A stretch of DNA of 64,000 nt from Telmatactis stephensoni (Eukaryota > Cnidaria > Anthozoa > Actiniaria > Isophelliidae), in NCBI GenBank assembly GCA_029948255.1, contig JALIZF010001911.1, positions 62,001 to 126,000 of the forward strand, in the 5' to 3' direction. Below the pieces are notes generated by a model. That model worked only from the letters and a program-made list of their open reading frames with translations. It did not search any database and was not told the origin of the DNA. Position 1 is the first letter of the stretch. Each line of letters starts with the position of its first letter. Made by a program: the position numbers and the translations under genes. Positions 1-12,400 of the stretch are shown here, one piece after another.

Positions 1-2
1 CA

Positions 3-82
3 TGTCCAATACACACGAATCGAGTCGATTCGTAACCGGTGGTTTACGATTCGTAACAGATCGTGAACCTCATTGATATGCA
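3..82 (+). repeat. Left terminal inverted repeat of the 7.3 kb element
   Basis: It pairs with 7239-7318. It contains the half-sites ACGAATCG and CGATTCGT that recur in both subterminal regions, which suggests a clustered binding site for a trans-acting transposase (inference). Confidence 0.8.
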
Positions 83-389
83 GAGATTGCGAATCTTATT
101 AATATGCACTGTGAATCTTATTTATATGCACAAATTGTGCATATTTATATATCCTCTTTATAATAAAATTAAATATTCTAATTAGAATAAGATATCAATT
201 GCCGCTTATGTGTGGTCTTCCTGTGGTTCTTATCTCATTGTACACACCACCACCACTGCTTGGTCACCCTGTGGTTATTGCATTCAGGGCCATCAGGGCC
301 CGGGCTGTAAATCGTACGATTCGTGTCGATTCGTACGAATCGTGAATGTTCTTTACGATCCGTGCATCTTATTAGTCGATTCGTCGATT

Positions 390-1320
390 CGTGAACATGA
401 TATCAACTACGAAGCGAAGCTGTCTGGATTACTATGAATATATTGTTTTGTCGTTTTCAAAAAGCCCATTCAGAGATTCATTAATTTGTGTTCTAACTCC
501 AGCGACTAAATAAAGACTTCATTGACATCTAAACCGGTCATTCCAAAGTAATATTCGTAGAAAAGCAGTCACTGATGATCGATTCGTGAATTTGATATCT
601 ACTACGAAGCAAAGCTGTCTGGATTACTATGAATATATTGTTTTGTCGTTTTCAAAAAGCCCATTCAGGGATTCTCTAATTTGTGTTCTACATGACACCA
701 GCGACTGGATAAAGACTTTATTGACATCTAAACCGGTCATTCCTAAGTGATATTCGTAGAAAAGTCACTGATTATCGATTCCTGAATTCAGAAATTACAA
801 CGAAGCGAAGCTGCCACATTACTAAATAAAGTCTTCATTGAGATCCAAACGAGCCATTCCACTAAAAGTGCTGATATTCGTAGAAAAGTCAGGGCCAAAC
901 TAAATTTTGTGTATTGCCGTTTTCAAAAAGCCTCCTGAATTTGTGACACCGAATCATTGCCTCAATCAGACGATCTGTAGGCTTATTGTTTTGTCGTTCT
1001 CAAAAAGCCAATTCTTGGATTCTTTAATTTGTGTTCTAACACCAGCGACTAAATAAAGACATGATCATGACATCTAGCTAAACCGGTCATTCCAAAGTAA
1101 TATTCGTAGAAAACTGATCACTGATTTTCGATTCCTAAATTTGAAATATTACAACGAAGCGAATTGAAGCTGCCTGGAACTATGATGACAACAATATTGT
1201 TTTGTCGTTTTCAAAAAAGCCCATTCTTGGATTCTTCAATGTGTGTAAACACCAGCAACTAAATAAAGACTTCATTGAGATCTAAACCAGCCATTCTAAA
1301 GTGATATAAATATGAAAGCC
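390..1320 (+). repeat. Degenerate tandem array, ~195 bp unit
   Basis: The landmark GAAGCGAAGCTG recurs at about 411, 606, 802 and 1156, and TATTGTTTTGTCGTTTTCAA at about 441, 636, 984 and 1195. The unit is therefore about 195 bp with deletions in later copies. Units also share the phrase AAATAAAGACTTCATTGA. The array is subterminal in the 7.3 kb element and no coding potential is visible. Confidence 0.75.
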
Positions 1321-4300
1321 CCCTGAATTTATGACAGATCATTTCTGGGCAAACAAATTAAGGCAACATTTTAAATTGTTTTCAGTCTTTTTGTCGTCAA
1401 TTTCAAAATGTTCATCTGATTGATCACCATTTCTAAATGTTTTAATGTTTTCTAATACTTAAAACAGTGGGGGTATGTTTTAACGCTTTCTCGACCCAAA
1501 CTATTGATGAAAAAAGTGTTTATTTGTGAAAAGCTATCACCATTGTCCAAAAGGGGAATCAACCGCATTCAACGCACCTCCCTTGGATCCACCCCTGTAA
1601 AACCATGCAAAACTACTATAAACCACTACTTTAATATCAGAGTTCTTTATTATAATATCAACAAATGCATTTCTCAATAAACAAACAATACATGCTACAA
1701 TAACTTATTTATTTATCAAGATGAAAGACTAGTGGTCATATTTTTTGAATTAGCTGTTAAATGCACATTTAGTATATTTTTACAAAATGAGTTCTTTTGA
1801 AGTCAATTAAGGGGCTAAATTTATTGTTGAAAGTGATAAAATGACATACAATCCAATTTTCATCTTGGTCATAAATACATAAACAAATGCAACTCTATTA
1901 CCAAAAAAAAAAATTATTTTATTTTTTATCATTATGATATGAAGCTAATTTATATTTTAAAAATCATAAACAAATTGGAGTATTTTTTACAAATACAATC
2001 ATGCTATCACAATGACATCAGCATAAAATAATTTCTGCAAACTTCATTTTACACAATATTTATAAATTCATGAAACATGAAAAAGTTAAAATTCATTATT
2101 TAGAATGCCTTTTTTGACATCTTCATTATGGTTGTCTAAGACATAAAGCATTACAAAAAGAAACCACCACCTATTCATGTTTTGATATTATTGAAAATCT
2201 TGACAGCCAAGAAAATAACTGCTTGCACACTTCAGTGTTTACATCCTACAAAACAACAATAGATTAACATAAGTAATAAAAATGAAGATGAAGAATATGA
2301 AATGTTTGTTTCAAAAAATTTTTCCTGTGACATATACACAATATATACATGTGCACACATAAAAAATCATGTATCAAATGATGTTCAAATAATAACAGCC
2401 CATCTAATCTTCTTACAGTGCTTTAATTGGGGCCACTTGAATTATAGTGACCAATCAAAAACCAGTAAAACCATACATGTATACTTAGAACTAATAACTG
2501 AAATAAACACTCAAATTATAGTATTCTCATACATGCTGATAACAATGTAGAGTTGAGAGCTGCAATAAATTGATTAAATATCAGTTCATCTAAGTGGTCC
2601 TGGTTGAATTAGCAGCATTATAAATCAGTTACCTTTCAAAGATATAAATTTGTAAAGATTTTTTATGTACAAGATTCAAATTACTAAAAAAACACTGGAA
2701 TCAAGGCTAAAGCACCACACAGAACTTGGATTGAAATATTATTAATAGAAATATTACATTTATTTTATGATATATCCAATTTCTAGTATTGCATTTTCCT
2801 ATAAATTAACATTATGTACATAAGAATCATTTATCAAAATATGACTGACAACTTATGACTTTTTCATGCAATCATGAGCTAAGTTCTTCATTTTTAAAAT
2901 TGTAAAAAATTGTTTATGTTCTGCAAATTTGTAATTACAGTATCAGAAACATGAGCTATAGTTAACTACATAACTACATATACATTACATTCAGTTTTAA
3001 TGTGTCATTCAATTATTAATTACAAATAAAATAATCCTTACTAAATTGTTTTCATGTTATTGAACTGTTTTTAATATACACATATTAACTAAATCAAAAT
3101 TGCTTGTGTGAAGACAACTATACACCTGTTTCATTCTATTCTCTTGATAGAACAAAAACATTGTCAAATCAGAAATAAAATCTTGTTATGTATATCCAGT
3201 TGAGGGAAATTCAAAAGGTTCAGTTTTGGAGAATTTAGGCCAAATCTCACTCAACAAAACTAACTTATTGATTGGAATAAATATTCTCTAATGAAGATGA
3301 CTAAGCTTGCTAGTATATTTTTCAGGAGACTAAAGGGTAAAGATTACAAACCCTTAAGCAAATGCAAATAAAAGCTTGATAGTAGCAATTTTTGTTTGTC
3401 TATTACCACAGGGAGCCCAATTCAGTTGAATAAAAAGGAAATATTTAGAATTATTACTTATTTAAATTTGAAAAACACAAGTTTGAGTCTGGAATTAATG
3501 ACAAAATTAATAAGAAAAAGATGGAATTTTGTATCCAAAATAGATTTGTTTTAATATTTATTATGAATTGCTGTAAAAACCATTAGACCTTGAGCAATAC
3601 AAATTGAAAATACTTAATTCTATGTTTTCTTCTCGTTTTCTTGATATGCCAGATACATGTAATTAAACCATGTTATCAGACATAAACTGGAAGAGACAAT
3701 ATTCACCTAATGTGTCATTCTATTCTACATATTAATTAATTAACTAAAGAAGAAAAATAACAACAACAGCCACAAAAACAATCCAAGATATCCCAAATAT
3801 AGAGAAGACAAAAAATCAAAATATGCTGTTCTGCAATATAAAGCTGTTGAAATGCTTTATTTAACTTGTTTGAAAATATGAAAGTTTTGGCACTTGTTTC
3901 CTTTCTTAGAATTATTAACCACTACTGCAAACTCAATTATAAAATCTGACACTGAATCTGAATAGTCAAGTTTCCCATTACTAGAGATAACTAATGTTCC
4001 TGACAAAAGCAAATTTATACAGGCTTAATTAGCCCAAAGTCAATGAAATTATTCAAAATAGATGCTAGGAAATGCACAAAATTTTGATAAAAAACAACAC
4101 AAACATCGCATTTATTCCCATGGGTTTCCATGGAAAAAAGGCTAAGCTTGTACAGATGTGCCTTTTGTCAAGAGGTTCAATGTCTCTTATAAAGGAAAAC
4201 TAGACTATTACTGTTAATATCTATAGGTCAATGAGCTTGCAAATTGATATAATTCACCAAAAGACCAAACTGTTATAGTATATGCAAACTTAGAACAAAT

Positions 4301-4496
4301 GGATTAGCAATCTTTATTTTAACTTTTTCAAACCCTTTTTTAAACCAGAGTGAGCCCATGTGTGACATTATCAAGTCCCCACAATAACTCGATTCTATGT
4401 TTGCATTAAACAAGTTAAAAATGGAATCTTCTTTGGCCAATAACACAGGAGGCCCAATTCATTTGAAACAAGAGCATAAAAAACTATTAAAACTTG
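1321..4496. other. A+T-rich interior of the 7.3 kb element, nothing coding seen
   Basis: Low-complexity A+T-rich DNA with no ORF over 82 codons, no splice-consistent exon and no recognisable RNA gene. I see nothing else here. Confidence 0.6.
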
Positions 4497-4628
4497 AGGC
4501 GCTGTTACCAATGCAATTTTTCTTGCAACTTGCAATGCAATATGCCATTGTTTCAGAAGAGATTCCCTTTCACAACAATGGCATTGCATTGCAAGTTGCA
4601 AGAAAAATTACACCGTGTAACAGCGCCT
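4497..4628. mobile_element. Small foldback MITE (AGGCGCTGTTAC ends)
   Basis: The left arm AGGCGCTGTTAC, followed by a stretch around TTTCTTGCAACTTGCAATGC, is mirrored on the right by GCATTGCAAGTTGCAAGAAA and GTAACAGCGCCT. The result is a 132 bp near-complete hairpin. No clear target-site duplication. Overlapping ORFs on both strands are by-products of the palindrome. Confidence 0.7.
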
Positions 4629-5655
4629 TTAATAGGGAGCTCCACAATTAGGTAAAACCTAATTTCTATATTATTCTATACAATGATCTTCCTTTTAATA
4701 AGATAAAATCACATTGAAACAAAATAAACATCACTAATCACTAAAAGGAACAATTTAAAAAGTGGAAGCGTACTAGAAGAAAACTAGTTTATGCCACAAT
4801 AAACAAAAGTAATTCTTTGAAAAATTCTCAATTATTATGATTGCAGTTGATTGTCAGATGTTTATCTACAAAACACTAGAGCTGCCAATGTGCAATTCAC
4901 ATATTTTCTAAAAGAAAATTCTAATTTGTTTGTTTTAAACCCATGCCATGACTGAGTTTCTTTGAAAAAACAAATGATTTGAAAAAGACAACATAATTTC
5001 AAAACACTTGTTGTTGTAGGTATCAATGAAATTCATCTTGTTATAATATTGCTTAAGTCAACCAAGTTTCAAAACATTTTCAACAGTTTGCTTATTAGAC
5101 TAAAACACAACTTTCATAATGGCTCCTGCTACTTGGCAAAAATAAATTTAAACAACTATTTAAATCATTGAAAAAATATGAAGTTATGAAATTTCTTAAT
5201 TTACATGAGTATAGAAGTATCAAAACATCCAGGATCAGGAATTAAATCCTTAACAGAATTGATATTTAAAAATGCACCAAAACAATACCAATAAGGCTTT
5301 TAATCAATTTCACATACAAAACAGCTATTTTTCACGGTGAATATTAGACTTCTCTAATTTTATAGTATTCAATATATCTTAAGTAACTCGTAGCATTAAT
5401 TCACTTTCTGTTAGAAACAGCTAGTTTTAAATCGCTATAAAAGAGTAATATCGCTCTTCAAGCTGTCTCGTTTCGCAACGTATTACGATACAAGATGAGT
5501 GATTTTCATTTTCACATTACTGCGCCTTCAAACTCGTTACGTCTCCAAAAGCAGACTATTTTGACAAATAATTTCGATATCTTACGTTTTAAACAACTTT
5601 TATATCAATTTAAATTTATTTTCTACACATTAAAACAAACTTTAATATAAGCTAA

Positions 5656-5881
5656 CAGTGAGGACACTCAAACCATGAACACTTGACTTTAATATTAAGT
5701 TTAGATTATTTAGATTTTCTGAGCTTTCTACTCCTTCAAACCTTCTAACAAGCTAGTAGGATTGAGCTGAAATATACTATGTGATCAAAATGAAACTAAA
5801 TTCTAGCTCATTCTCTCAAGGAATGCATGTTAAAAACAATTTTAACCAAGTGTTCACGGTTCCAGTTAGAGTGTCCTCACT
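5656..5881. mobile_element. 226 bp MITE, PIF/Harbinger-like (TAA duplication)
   Basis: The ends are CAGTGAGGACACTCAAACC and its complement ...AGAGTGTCCTCACTG, flanked on both sides by TAA. A 3-bp TWA duplication is typical of PIF/Harbinger elements. It is nested inside the 7.3 kb element, so it inserted later. Confidence 0.65.
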
Positions 5882-6015
5882 GTAAACTTTATAGGTAGCT
5901 AAATCTTATAATAAATTCGATACGTACCACACATCAACATCGATCCCAGATGGTTAACATGCTTTACTCAAGTCGGTCCAGTTCCACTAAAATCAATTCA
6001 GCGTAAAATTTAACT

Positions 6016-7150
6016 TATTCTCACCATTCACACGAATCGATAATGAGATGCACGATTCGTAAACCCCTTTGACGATTCGTACGAATCGATCGAATCGTAC
6101 GAATCGACAGGCCCCCTTCGAGCAGCTTTGAGTCTGCCAGAGTCTAAGTCCACTATATGCCCATCTGCGCATGTGCGCGACACAGGAATCCCAACAACAT
6201 GCGCTAACCATTTACACGAATCGATAATGAGATGCACGATTCGTAAACCCCTTTGACGATTCGTACGAATCGATTGAATCGTACGAATCGACAGGCCCCC
6301 TTCGAGCAGCTTTGAGTCTGCCAGAGTCTAAGTCCACTATATACCCATCTGCGCATGTGCGCGAAACAGGAATCCCAACAACATGCGCTAACCATTTACA
6401 CGAATCGATAATGAGATGCACGATTCGTAAACCCCTTTGACGATTCGTACGAATCGATCGAATCGTACGAATCGACAGGCCCCCTTCGAGCAGCTTTGAG
6501 TCTGCCAGAGTCTAAGTCCACTATATACCCATCTGCGCATGTGCGCGAAACAGGAATCCCAACAACATGCGCTAACCATTTACACGAATCGATAATGAGA
6601 TGCACGATTCGTAAACCCCTTTGACGATTCGTACGAATCGATCGAATCGTACGAATCGACAGGCCCCCTTCGAGCAGCTTTGAGTCTGCCAGAGTCTAAG
6701 TCCACTATATGCCCATCTGCGCATGTGTGCGACACAGGAATCCCAACAACATGCGCTAACCATTTACACGAATCGATAATGAGATGCACGATTCGTAAAC
6801 CCCTTTGACGATTCGTACCAATCGATCGAATCGTACGAATCGACAGGCCCCCTTCGAGCAGCTTTGAGTCTGCCAGTCTAAGTCCACTATATGCCCATCT
6901 GCGCATGTGCGCGACACAGGAATCCCAACAACATGCGCTAACCATTTACACGAATCGATAACGAGATGCACGATTCGTAAACCCCTTTGACGATTCGTAC
7001 GAATCGATCGAATCGTACGAATCGACAGGCCCCCTTCGAGCAGCTTTGAGTCTGCCAGAGTCTAAGTCCACTATATACCCATCTGCGCATGTGCGCGACA
7101 CAGGAATGCACAATCCATTTAAACGAATCGATAATGAGATGCCATTCGCA
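6016..7150 (-). repeat. 184 bp satellite-like array, six units plus a partial
   Basis: Six copies spaced 184, 184, 184, 182 and 184 bp, each holding the paired motif TTCGTACGAATCG / AATCGTACGAATCG followed by AGGCCCCCTTCGAGCAGC. Copies differ at only a few positions, so the array is young or homogenised. One diverged unit in opposite orientation lies at about 300-395. The array makes repeated spurious minus-strand ORFs of 63-121 codons; these track the repeat and are not genes. Confidence 0.9.
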
Positions 7151-7238
7151 AACCATCTTTACCGTTACGTAAATATTCATTATCCCTTGGTGTAATTATT
7201 CATGTTTTATGCATATCAATAACCTGTATTGTCTGCAA

Positions 7239-7318
7239 TGCATTTCAATGAAGTTCACAATCTGTTACGAATCGTAAACCACCATTTACGAATCGACTCG
7301 ATTCGTGTGTATTGGACA
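7239..7318 (-). repeat. Right terminal inverted repeat of the 7.3 kb element
   Basis: Reverse complement of 3-82 with only scattered substitutions over 80 bases. The following DNA (from 7319) has no resemblance to the sequence at position 1-2. Confidence 0.8.
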
Positions 7319-9036
7319 ACCCTCGGACTGAGCGGAAAGCACTTGGTTATGGTACGTCAAACCACACTCCCAAGCCTTGCTTTAGTTCTAAACACAACCG
7401 AATCTGTTTCCACTGTGTTGAACCAGTTTGACTAACTAAGGAGTCACTAAGGTGACTCTCTTTATTTACAACTTTTAGACAGCCTAGAATTATCTAATGA
7501 GCTGTGATTCAACCACGTAGAAAAACTAAATCCAGATGAAAACAAAAAACAATTAGATACATATATAACGTCCCTTTGTCTTTCTCCGCGGCTTCATTTT
7601 AAAATCACCGTCAAACGTATGGAAAAAAACTGTAATTCATGCCTATATATAAATTTTAGTTGATTCCTGTTTTCCGTACAAATCATATGCAAAATATTTC
7701 TTAAAATAGAACACGAATAGAGGAACGTTGCTGACCTTAGAAGTGAAGTCAACGTACTCCATGTTTTTTTTTTTTCTTTCTATAAAACCATCATTTTTTC
7801 AAGTATCCTTTTCAGAAACAATTAAAACTGCAAAGATCGACCGAAACACATTTGTTAAAAAATTGTCATCGTACAATATTCCGGCGATAAACTTACTGCA
7901 GATATAAAAGAAAAAATAAACATCGGAGGCCACTTGCTACGATACTCTCGTGATCGAGACCTCCCATTTAGGAACTTGTCGATAACTCCAATTGATAACG
8001 ACAAATTCCTTTCAAGAGTTTATCAAATGATTTATAGATAGATGAACTTGCCATGACAGATAAAAGGAAGGGTATGGCAGATTATATCAGGAGCTTTGGA
8101 GTTTGGGAATTTGATTGAAGAAACCGGATTTCCTGTGGCTAGGAAGAAACACTGAGACTGGTCTCCAGTCTTCTCTTGCTTCTGTTTACACAGGATGCCC
8201 AGTATCATAGGAGCTTATCGGGGAATCTAGATTTGCAAGGTCCTTTTATATATACGCATCATGTTGACAATAAGCTCTTATGCAGCCCATATTTTTGTAG
8301 AAGTCCTAAAGCAGAAAGTGACGTTCCCACATTTTTTAAATTTCCAAACCATCCTCCCAGAATTAAAAGAAACACAATTAATTGATTTTTCAGGAAAGTT
8401 TATTCATCATTTCACCAAAAAGTCACTCCTCTAGATCTTAATTTAGTCAGTGTTGTTGGTTGCTCCAAGGAATAACTTTTTTCCTGTTAAAGAAATACAA
8501 TAATATCATAAATAAAGCCGGTGAAAAAAGCAAAAGAAAAAAAGGCCCATCACTGTATATCCATAACCGTCTCCGCTGATAGCTCTTGATTCGGTCTTCT
8601 GTACGACAGACGGACGGAGAAGCACTAGAAACAACATAGTGAGGAGACAATTCCTCGTTTTAAGTAATACAATTTTTCGTGCGTTTTACCCCGTCCTACC
8701 CCCTCCCCCTCCCCCGTCTCGAGAAACTGAAGCACGTTTTTAATGTAGTTTAGGGGGATCATCGGGCTCTCCGATGGAGCCTTTGGAGCTCGCTCGGCGT
8801 TGTCTTGTCAACTCATGATATATAACAAACCACAGTCTGCCGTGCCCGTGTTTCCTTGGTGGCTGTCAGGCTGTCAACGCATATTGCAAATTTGGAAGAG
8901 GAAGAAACAATTAGTATCAAAGGAAAAAAAGATGGAAACGTAATCCTCTCGCGCATTTTTTGTTGTTGTTGCCCGTGTCACCAGTTTTGCACTGATCAAG
9001 GCTTTATATTTTACTGCTTACCTGGTTTTCAACATT
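7319..9036. other. Intergenic / probable 3' UTR of gene 1
   Basis: There is no exon-like sequence on either strand. Downstream of the gene 1 stop, candidate poly(A) signals on the minus strand are ATTAAA near 8741-8746 and AATAAA near 8399-8404. Neither can be chosen from sequence alone. A C-rich run lies at 8690-8717. Confidence 0.5.
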
Positions 9037-9422
9037 TCACGCCATCTTGGTTTTACAGACGAAGTTCCCAAGGCGCGAAGTACAGGGAGAGTCAACATAA
9101 AGACCACTTGGCGCGAGCATAACACCACAGTTTTCCTTATAGCCACCATTCGGCTCTCCTGACACCCACTTGAAGAATCTAACAAGTGAGTTATCCTGCC
9201 AAATCCACAGGGACTCCAGCGGTTCATCTCTCATGCCGATAAAGTACTTTCCACTTCGTAAATGTTTCTTCACAAACGTCCATTCTTCGCTATTATGGAT
9301 GTCTACAAGATGGCCCCCAAGTCTGCGGCAGCTTTCCTTGGAGTCGTACCAATTGACGCTATGACTGTTGTGGTTGAAGAAGTAGCAATTGGTTTTGAAA
9401 GCAATCCATCCATTTTGACAAC
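9037..9422 (-). CDS. Gene 1 exon 22: C-type lectin-like domain and stop
   Basis: About residues 1501-1628, phase 1 entry. It has the long-form six-Cys set (1502, 1513, 1532, 1599, 1614, 1623), the WIWQD motif, FFKWVSGEPNGG and NFVCK. The EPN tripeptide (about 1590-1592) is the mannose-type calcium ligand, but the usual WND is replaced by YVD (1609-1611), so sugar binding is possible but not assured. The stop TGA is at 9037-9039, four residues after the last Cys. Confidence 0.95.
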
Positions 9423-12400
9423 CTGTAGGAGTAATCAGCTTTTATCCTGTTGTCAGTAGTAGTTACTATAGTGCTACTCAACAAACGTACAACAATACCC
9501 TGCCCAACTCTTTATATGAACTGCTAATGGTAGAGTATACAACATTGGCCCTAGGCGCACGGCTGAAATCTGAGCCTACATTGGATCCTTTCAAATTCAT
9601 CGAACAGCTAAGACCGAAATGACTTTTGGGTATACACTTATAATAATTGGATTGTCATATGTTTTATTTTATGAATGCGCTGCAAAATCTCTCTTCTGGA
9701 ATACCCAAATATGTCTCAGTCGCTGTTTGAAGCGGCTTCTTTGAAATCATCAACAGATTTCCCGATGTTCATTCCGGTCAAGGCTTGTATGTGTTCAAAC
9801 TTCAAACTTCAAACTTCATTGATTTTGAAAGGGTGGAACACTGTTTAAACGTGCGAGTACATTTACTCAAAAACTTGAGTAAATCGATGCGTCCACAGTA
9901 ACTCACTTATAAGAGTAAATTTACTCAGTCATTTGAGTAAAAGATACGCAGTTACTCAGTTATTTGAGTAAAGGGTCCTCAGTTACTCAAATAACTGAGT
10001 AAATTTACTAGGATAAGTGAGTTACTGTGGATGCATCGATTTACTCAAGCTTTTGAGTAAATTTACTCGTGCGTTTTTGCAGTTGAAGGTATATGGTTAA
10101 GTAAGAAAGCTTGACTGCATTGATGTCTCGGAGGTCTAGAAGATGGTCGTAATTGTTGAAGATCAAAATAATTTCTAAAAGATAGCGAAAGAAGACATTG
10201 ATAGGACTACAGTTAAATAACTTACGTGGCGAGGGTTTTGGTGGAGGGAAGGTAGGGTAAGTTGGTGGTGGATGTGGTCTACATGACTCGGATGCAATGT
10301 TTCCAAGGAGACTATACACCTTGTTTTGGTTGTTAATGTGCGTCACTCTCTCCTGCTGTTGACCAGTTATTGCCAGTAATTCAGAAGCTAGTGGACTTGA
10401 ACCAACTCCCACAGCTATGACCTTGACCTTTTTACTCTGTAGAAAACCAGACGTACACTATAAAAGACATGACCTGCAGGAATCCGTTTTATCAGTGATG
10501 ACATTCTCAATCATCCGCGAACATGTCCTAGCTCCTGCACTTTTGCAACAGGCAGGTACTTTCACAAAAAAATGTTAACGTTAACATTTTACTGTGTTTT
10601 CAATCGTGGGGAGCTAAAGCCTTTTGAAATATCCAAAGTACCTGTCCAGGCTAGTCCTACAAATTGTTCAAATGCGGATCGACATGTTAATGGCTGAGGA
10701 AGTTTTTTTAATGAGATTATCGGTACGAATTATTGCACTCAAACTTATAGTGCACTGTGCTGAATTACTGAAGCTGATTGGCTTATCAGCGTGCTATAAC
10801 ATTGCTTATAACACATGATTTTCATGGTGTAGTGAGGTATATCCACTGCCGCTAGGATATGGATTTCTCGTTCATTCTACATGCAGCCAGCGCGTGCGTG
10901 TATTTGTCGGTAAATCCCATAAAAGATTCTCTAACTCTCCCTAACTCTAACCCGGACCAACGCTCAAAGTCTTTAAATGATTGAGGAGAAGGTGCTGCCT
11001 TTGTAATAGGGTCAGGTCAGGCTGGAGCCTGCTACTGGTAACATGTAACCCAGTACTACCTGCCACATGGACGGGTCGTCGGCGTCTAAACCGGCTCCCC
11101 CACCAGGTTCTTTCTGGTGAGGAGGGTGGCATGACACCCAGCAGGAATAAAAACAAGACTTGTTAAAGGGCGGATGAGCTTGACTGAGCCAACGGCCATC
11201 ATGCATCAGTGAACTTTTATTTTATTGTGTTTTGATTGTAATTTTAAACAGTAATTTGTAGTGCAGTAATTTGTAGTGTATTTTAAAATTAATTTTAATG
11301 GTACGGACTGTGTAGCGGCAGCTCAAGGCGCCATCCTATGCTCACAGTTTACCATGCATGTTATATGTTTTTGTAAAGCGCCTAGAGCAGATTTTGGATA
11401 GGCGCTATATAAATGTTCATTATTATTATTATTATTATTTGTAATTACATCTGTAAATGGTTAGACCTTCATGGCTTCTCGGATTAGGACGTTAAATCGT
11501 AGGCCCCGTCTCCCAAAACTACTACACATTTTCTTGCATTGGAGGGACGTAACCCACACACTGTTATTTTTAGGGAGTTGATTTAACTCGACCATAAGAG
11601 TAAAATTAACTCTTTATAGTGGAGTTAAATTTAAGAGTTAATTTTACTCCAAAATTGGAGTAAAAATAACTCCGATTAAGAGTAAAATATGAGCTTGAGG
11701 GTTAAATTTACTCTAGTTGGTGGAGTTAAAAATTATGTATAATCTAACTCCAAAACTGGAGTAAAAATAACTCTTATCAAGAGTAAAAATATGAGCTTGA
11801 GGGTTAAATTAACTCTTAATAGGAGGAGTAAAAGTTTATGCCTTCTCTAACTCCAAAGCAGGAGTTGAAATAACTCTAATTTCAGAGGGTTAAATTAACT
11901 CTTATTAGGAGGAGTAAAAGTTTAAGCATTTTTTAACTCCAAAACAGGAGTTAAGATAACTCCAATCCAGAATCATTAAACATAAGTTTTAGACTTGATT
12001 TAACTGCAACAAAACTGTTGTTTAATGGTAATTTATTGAGCTGGCAGCGTTTAATACTATATAATAGTAACGAAGCTGAATGCCCCAGAGCCCATTAGAA
12101 CTCGCTATCCAAAACGCTACAACCGAAATTTTGTCCTAATAGATTTTACACGGTTTTCATTTGCTGGCAATTATTAGATTCAATATTCGATACAATATTT
12201 GATATTCTTTCCACTGCGAAAAGATTCCTTTGTGATTTCTGGATTCCTGTGTGTGATGGAGAACTGGTAGCTAGTAACAAGACTTTGCCAACCAATGACA
12301 GCACAGCATTTTACCACGTGATCAAGTTTGAAAGTTTGGCGGACTGGAAGCCATTTCATTGTGAACGGTTAGAAGTTTGTTGTTTACTGAGGGTTTGCTC

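Larger units (their letters stand above)
3..7318. mobile_element. 7.3 kb non-coding element with long terminal inverted repeats
   Basis: The first 80 bases after position 2 (starting TGTCCAATACACACGAATCG) reappear as a near-perfect reverse complement at 7239-7318, ending ATTGGACA. Homology continues inward: the segment at about 300-395 is an inverted, diverged copy of one unit of the 184 bp array at 6016-7150. Between lie a degenerate ~195 bp array (390-1320) and about 4.6 kb of A+T-rich DNA in which no reading frame resembles a protein. The simplest reading is one large non-autonomous DNA transposon with satellite-bearing subterminal regions. Only two bases of left flank (CA) are in the window and they do not fit any short duplication of the right flank (ACCCTCGG), so a target-site duplication is not shown. 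Superfamily unknown. Confidence 0.72.

Noticed and set aside
6016..7150. CRISPR-like regular repeats
   Set aside because: The whole 184 bp unit repeats, with no unique spacers, in a eukaryotic genome. Satellite DNA, not CRISPR.
5993..7180. Series of minus-strand ORFs of 63-121 codons with near-identical sequence
   Set aside because: They repeat exactly with the 184 bp satellite unit, overlap each other in two frames and have no splice or start context. Products of the array, not a gene family.
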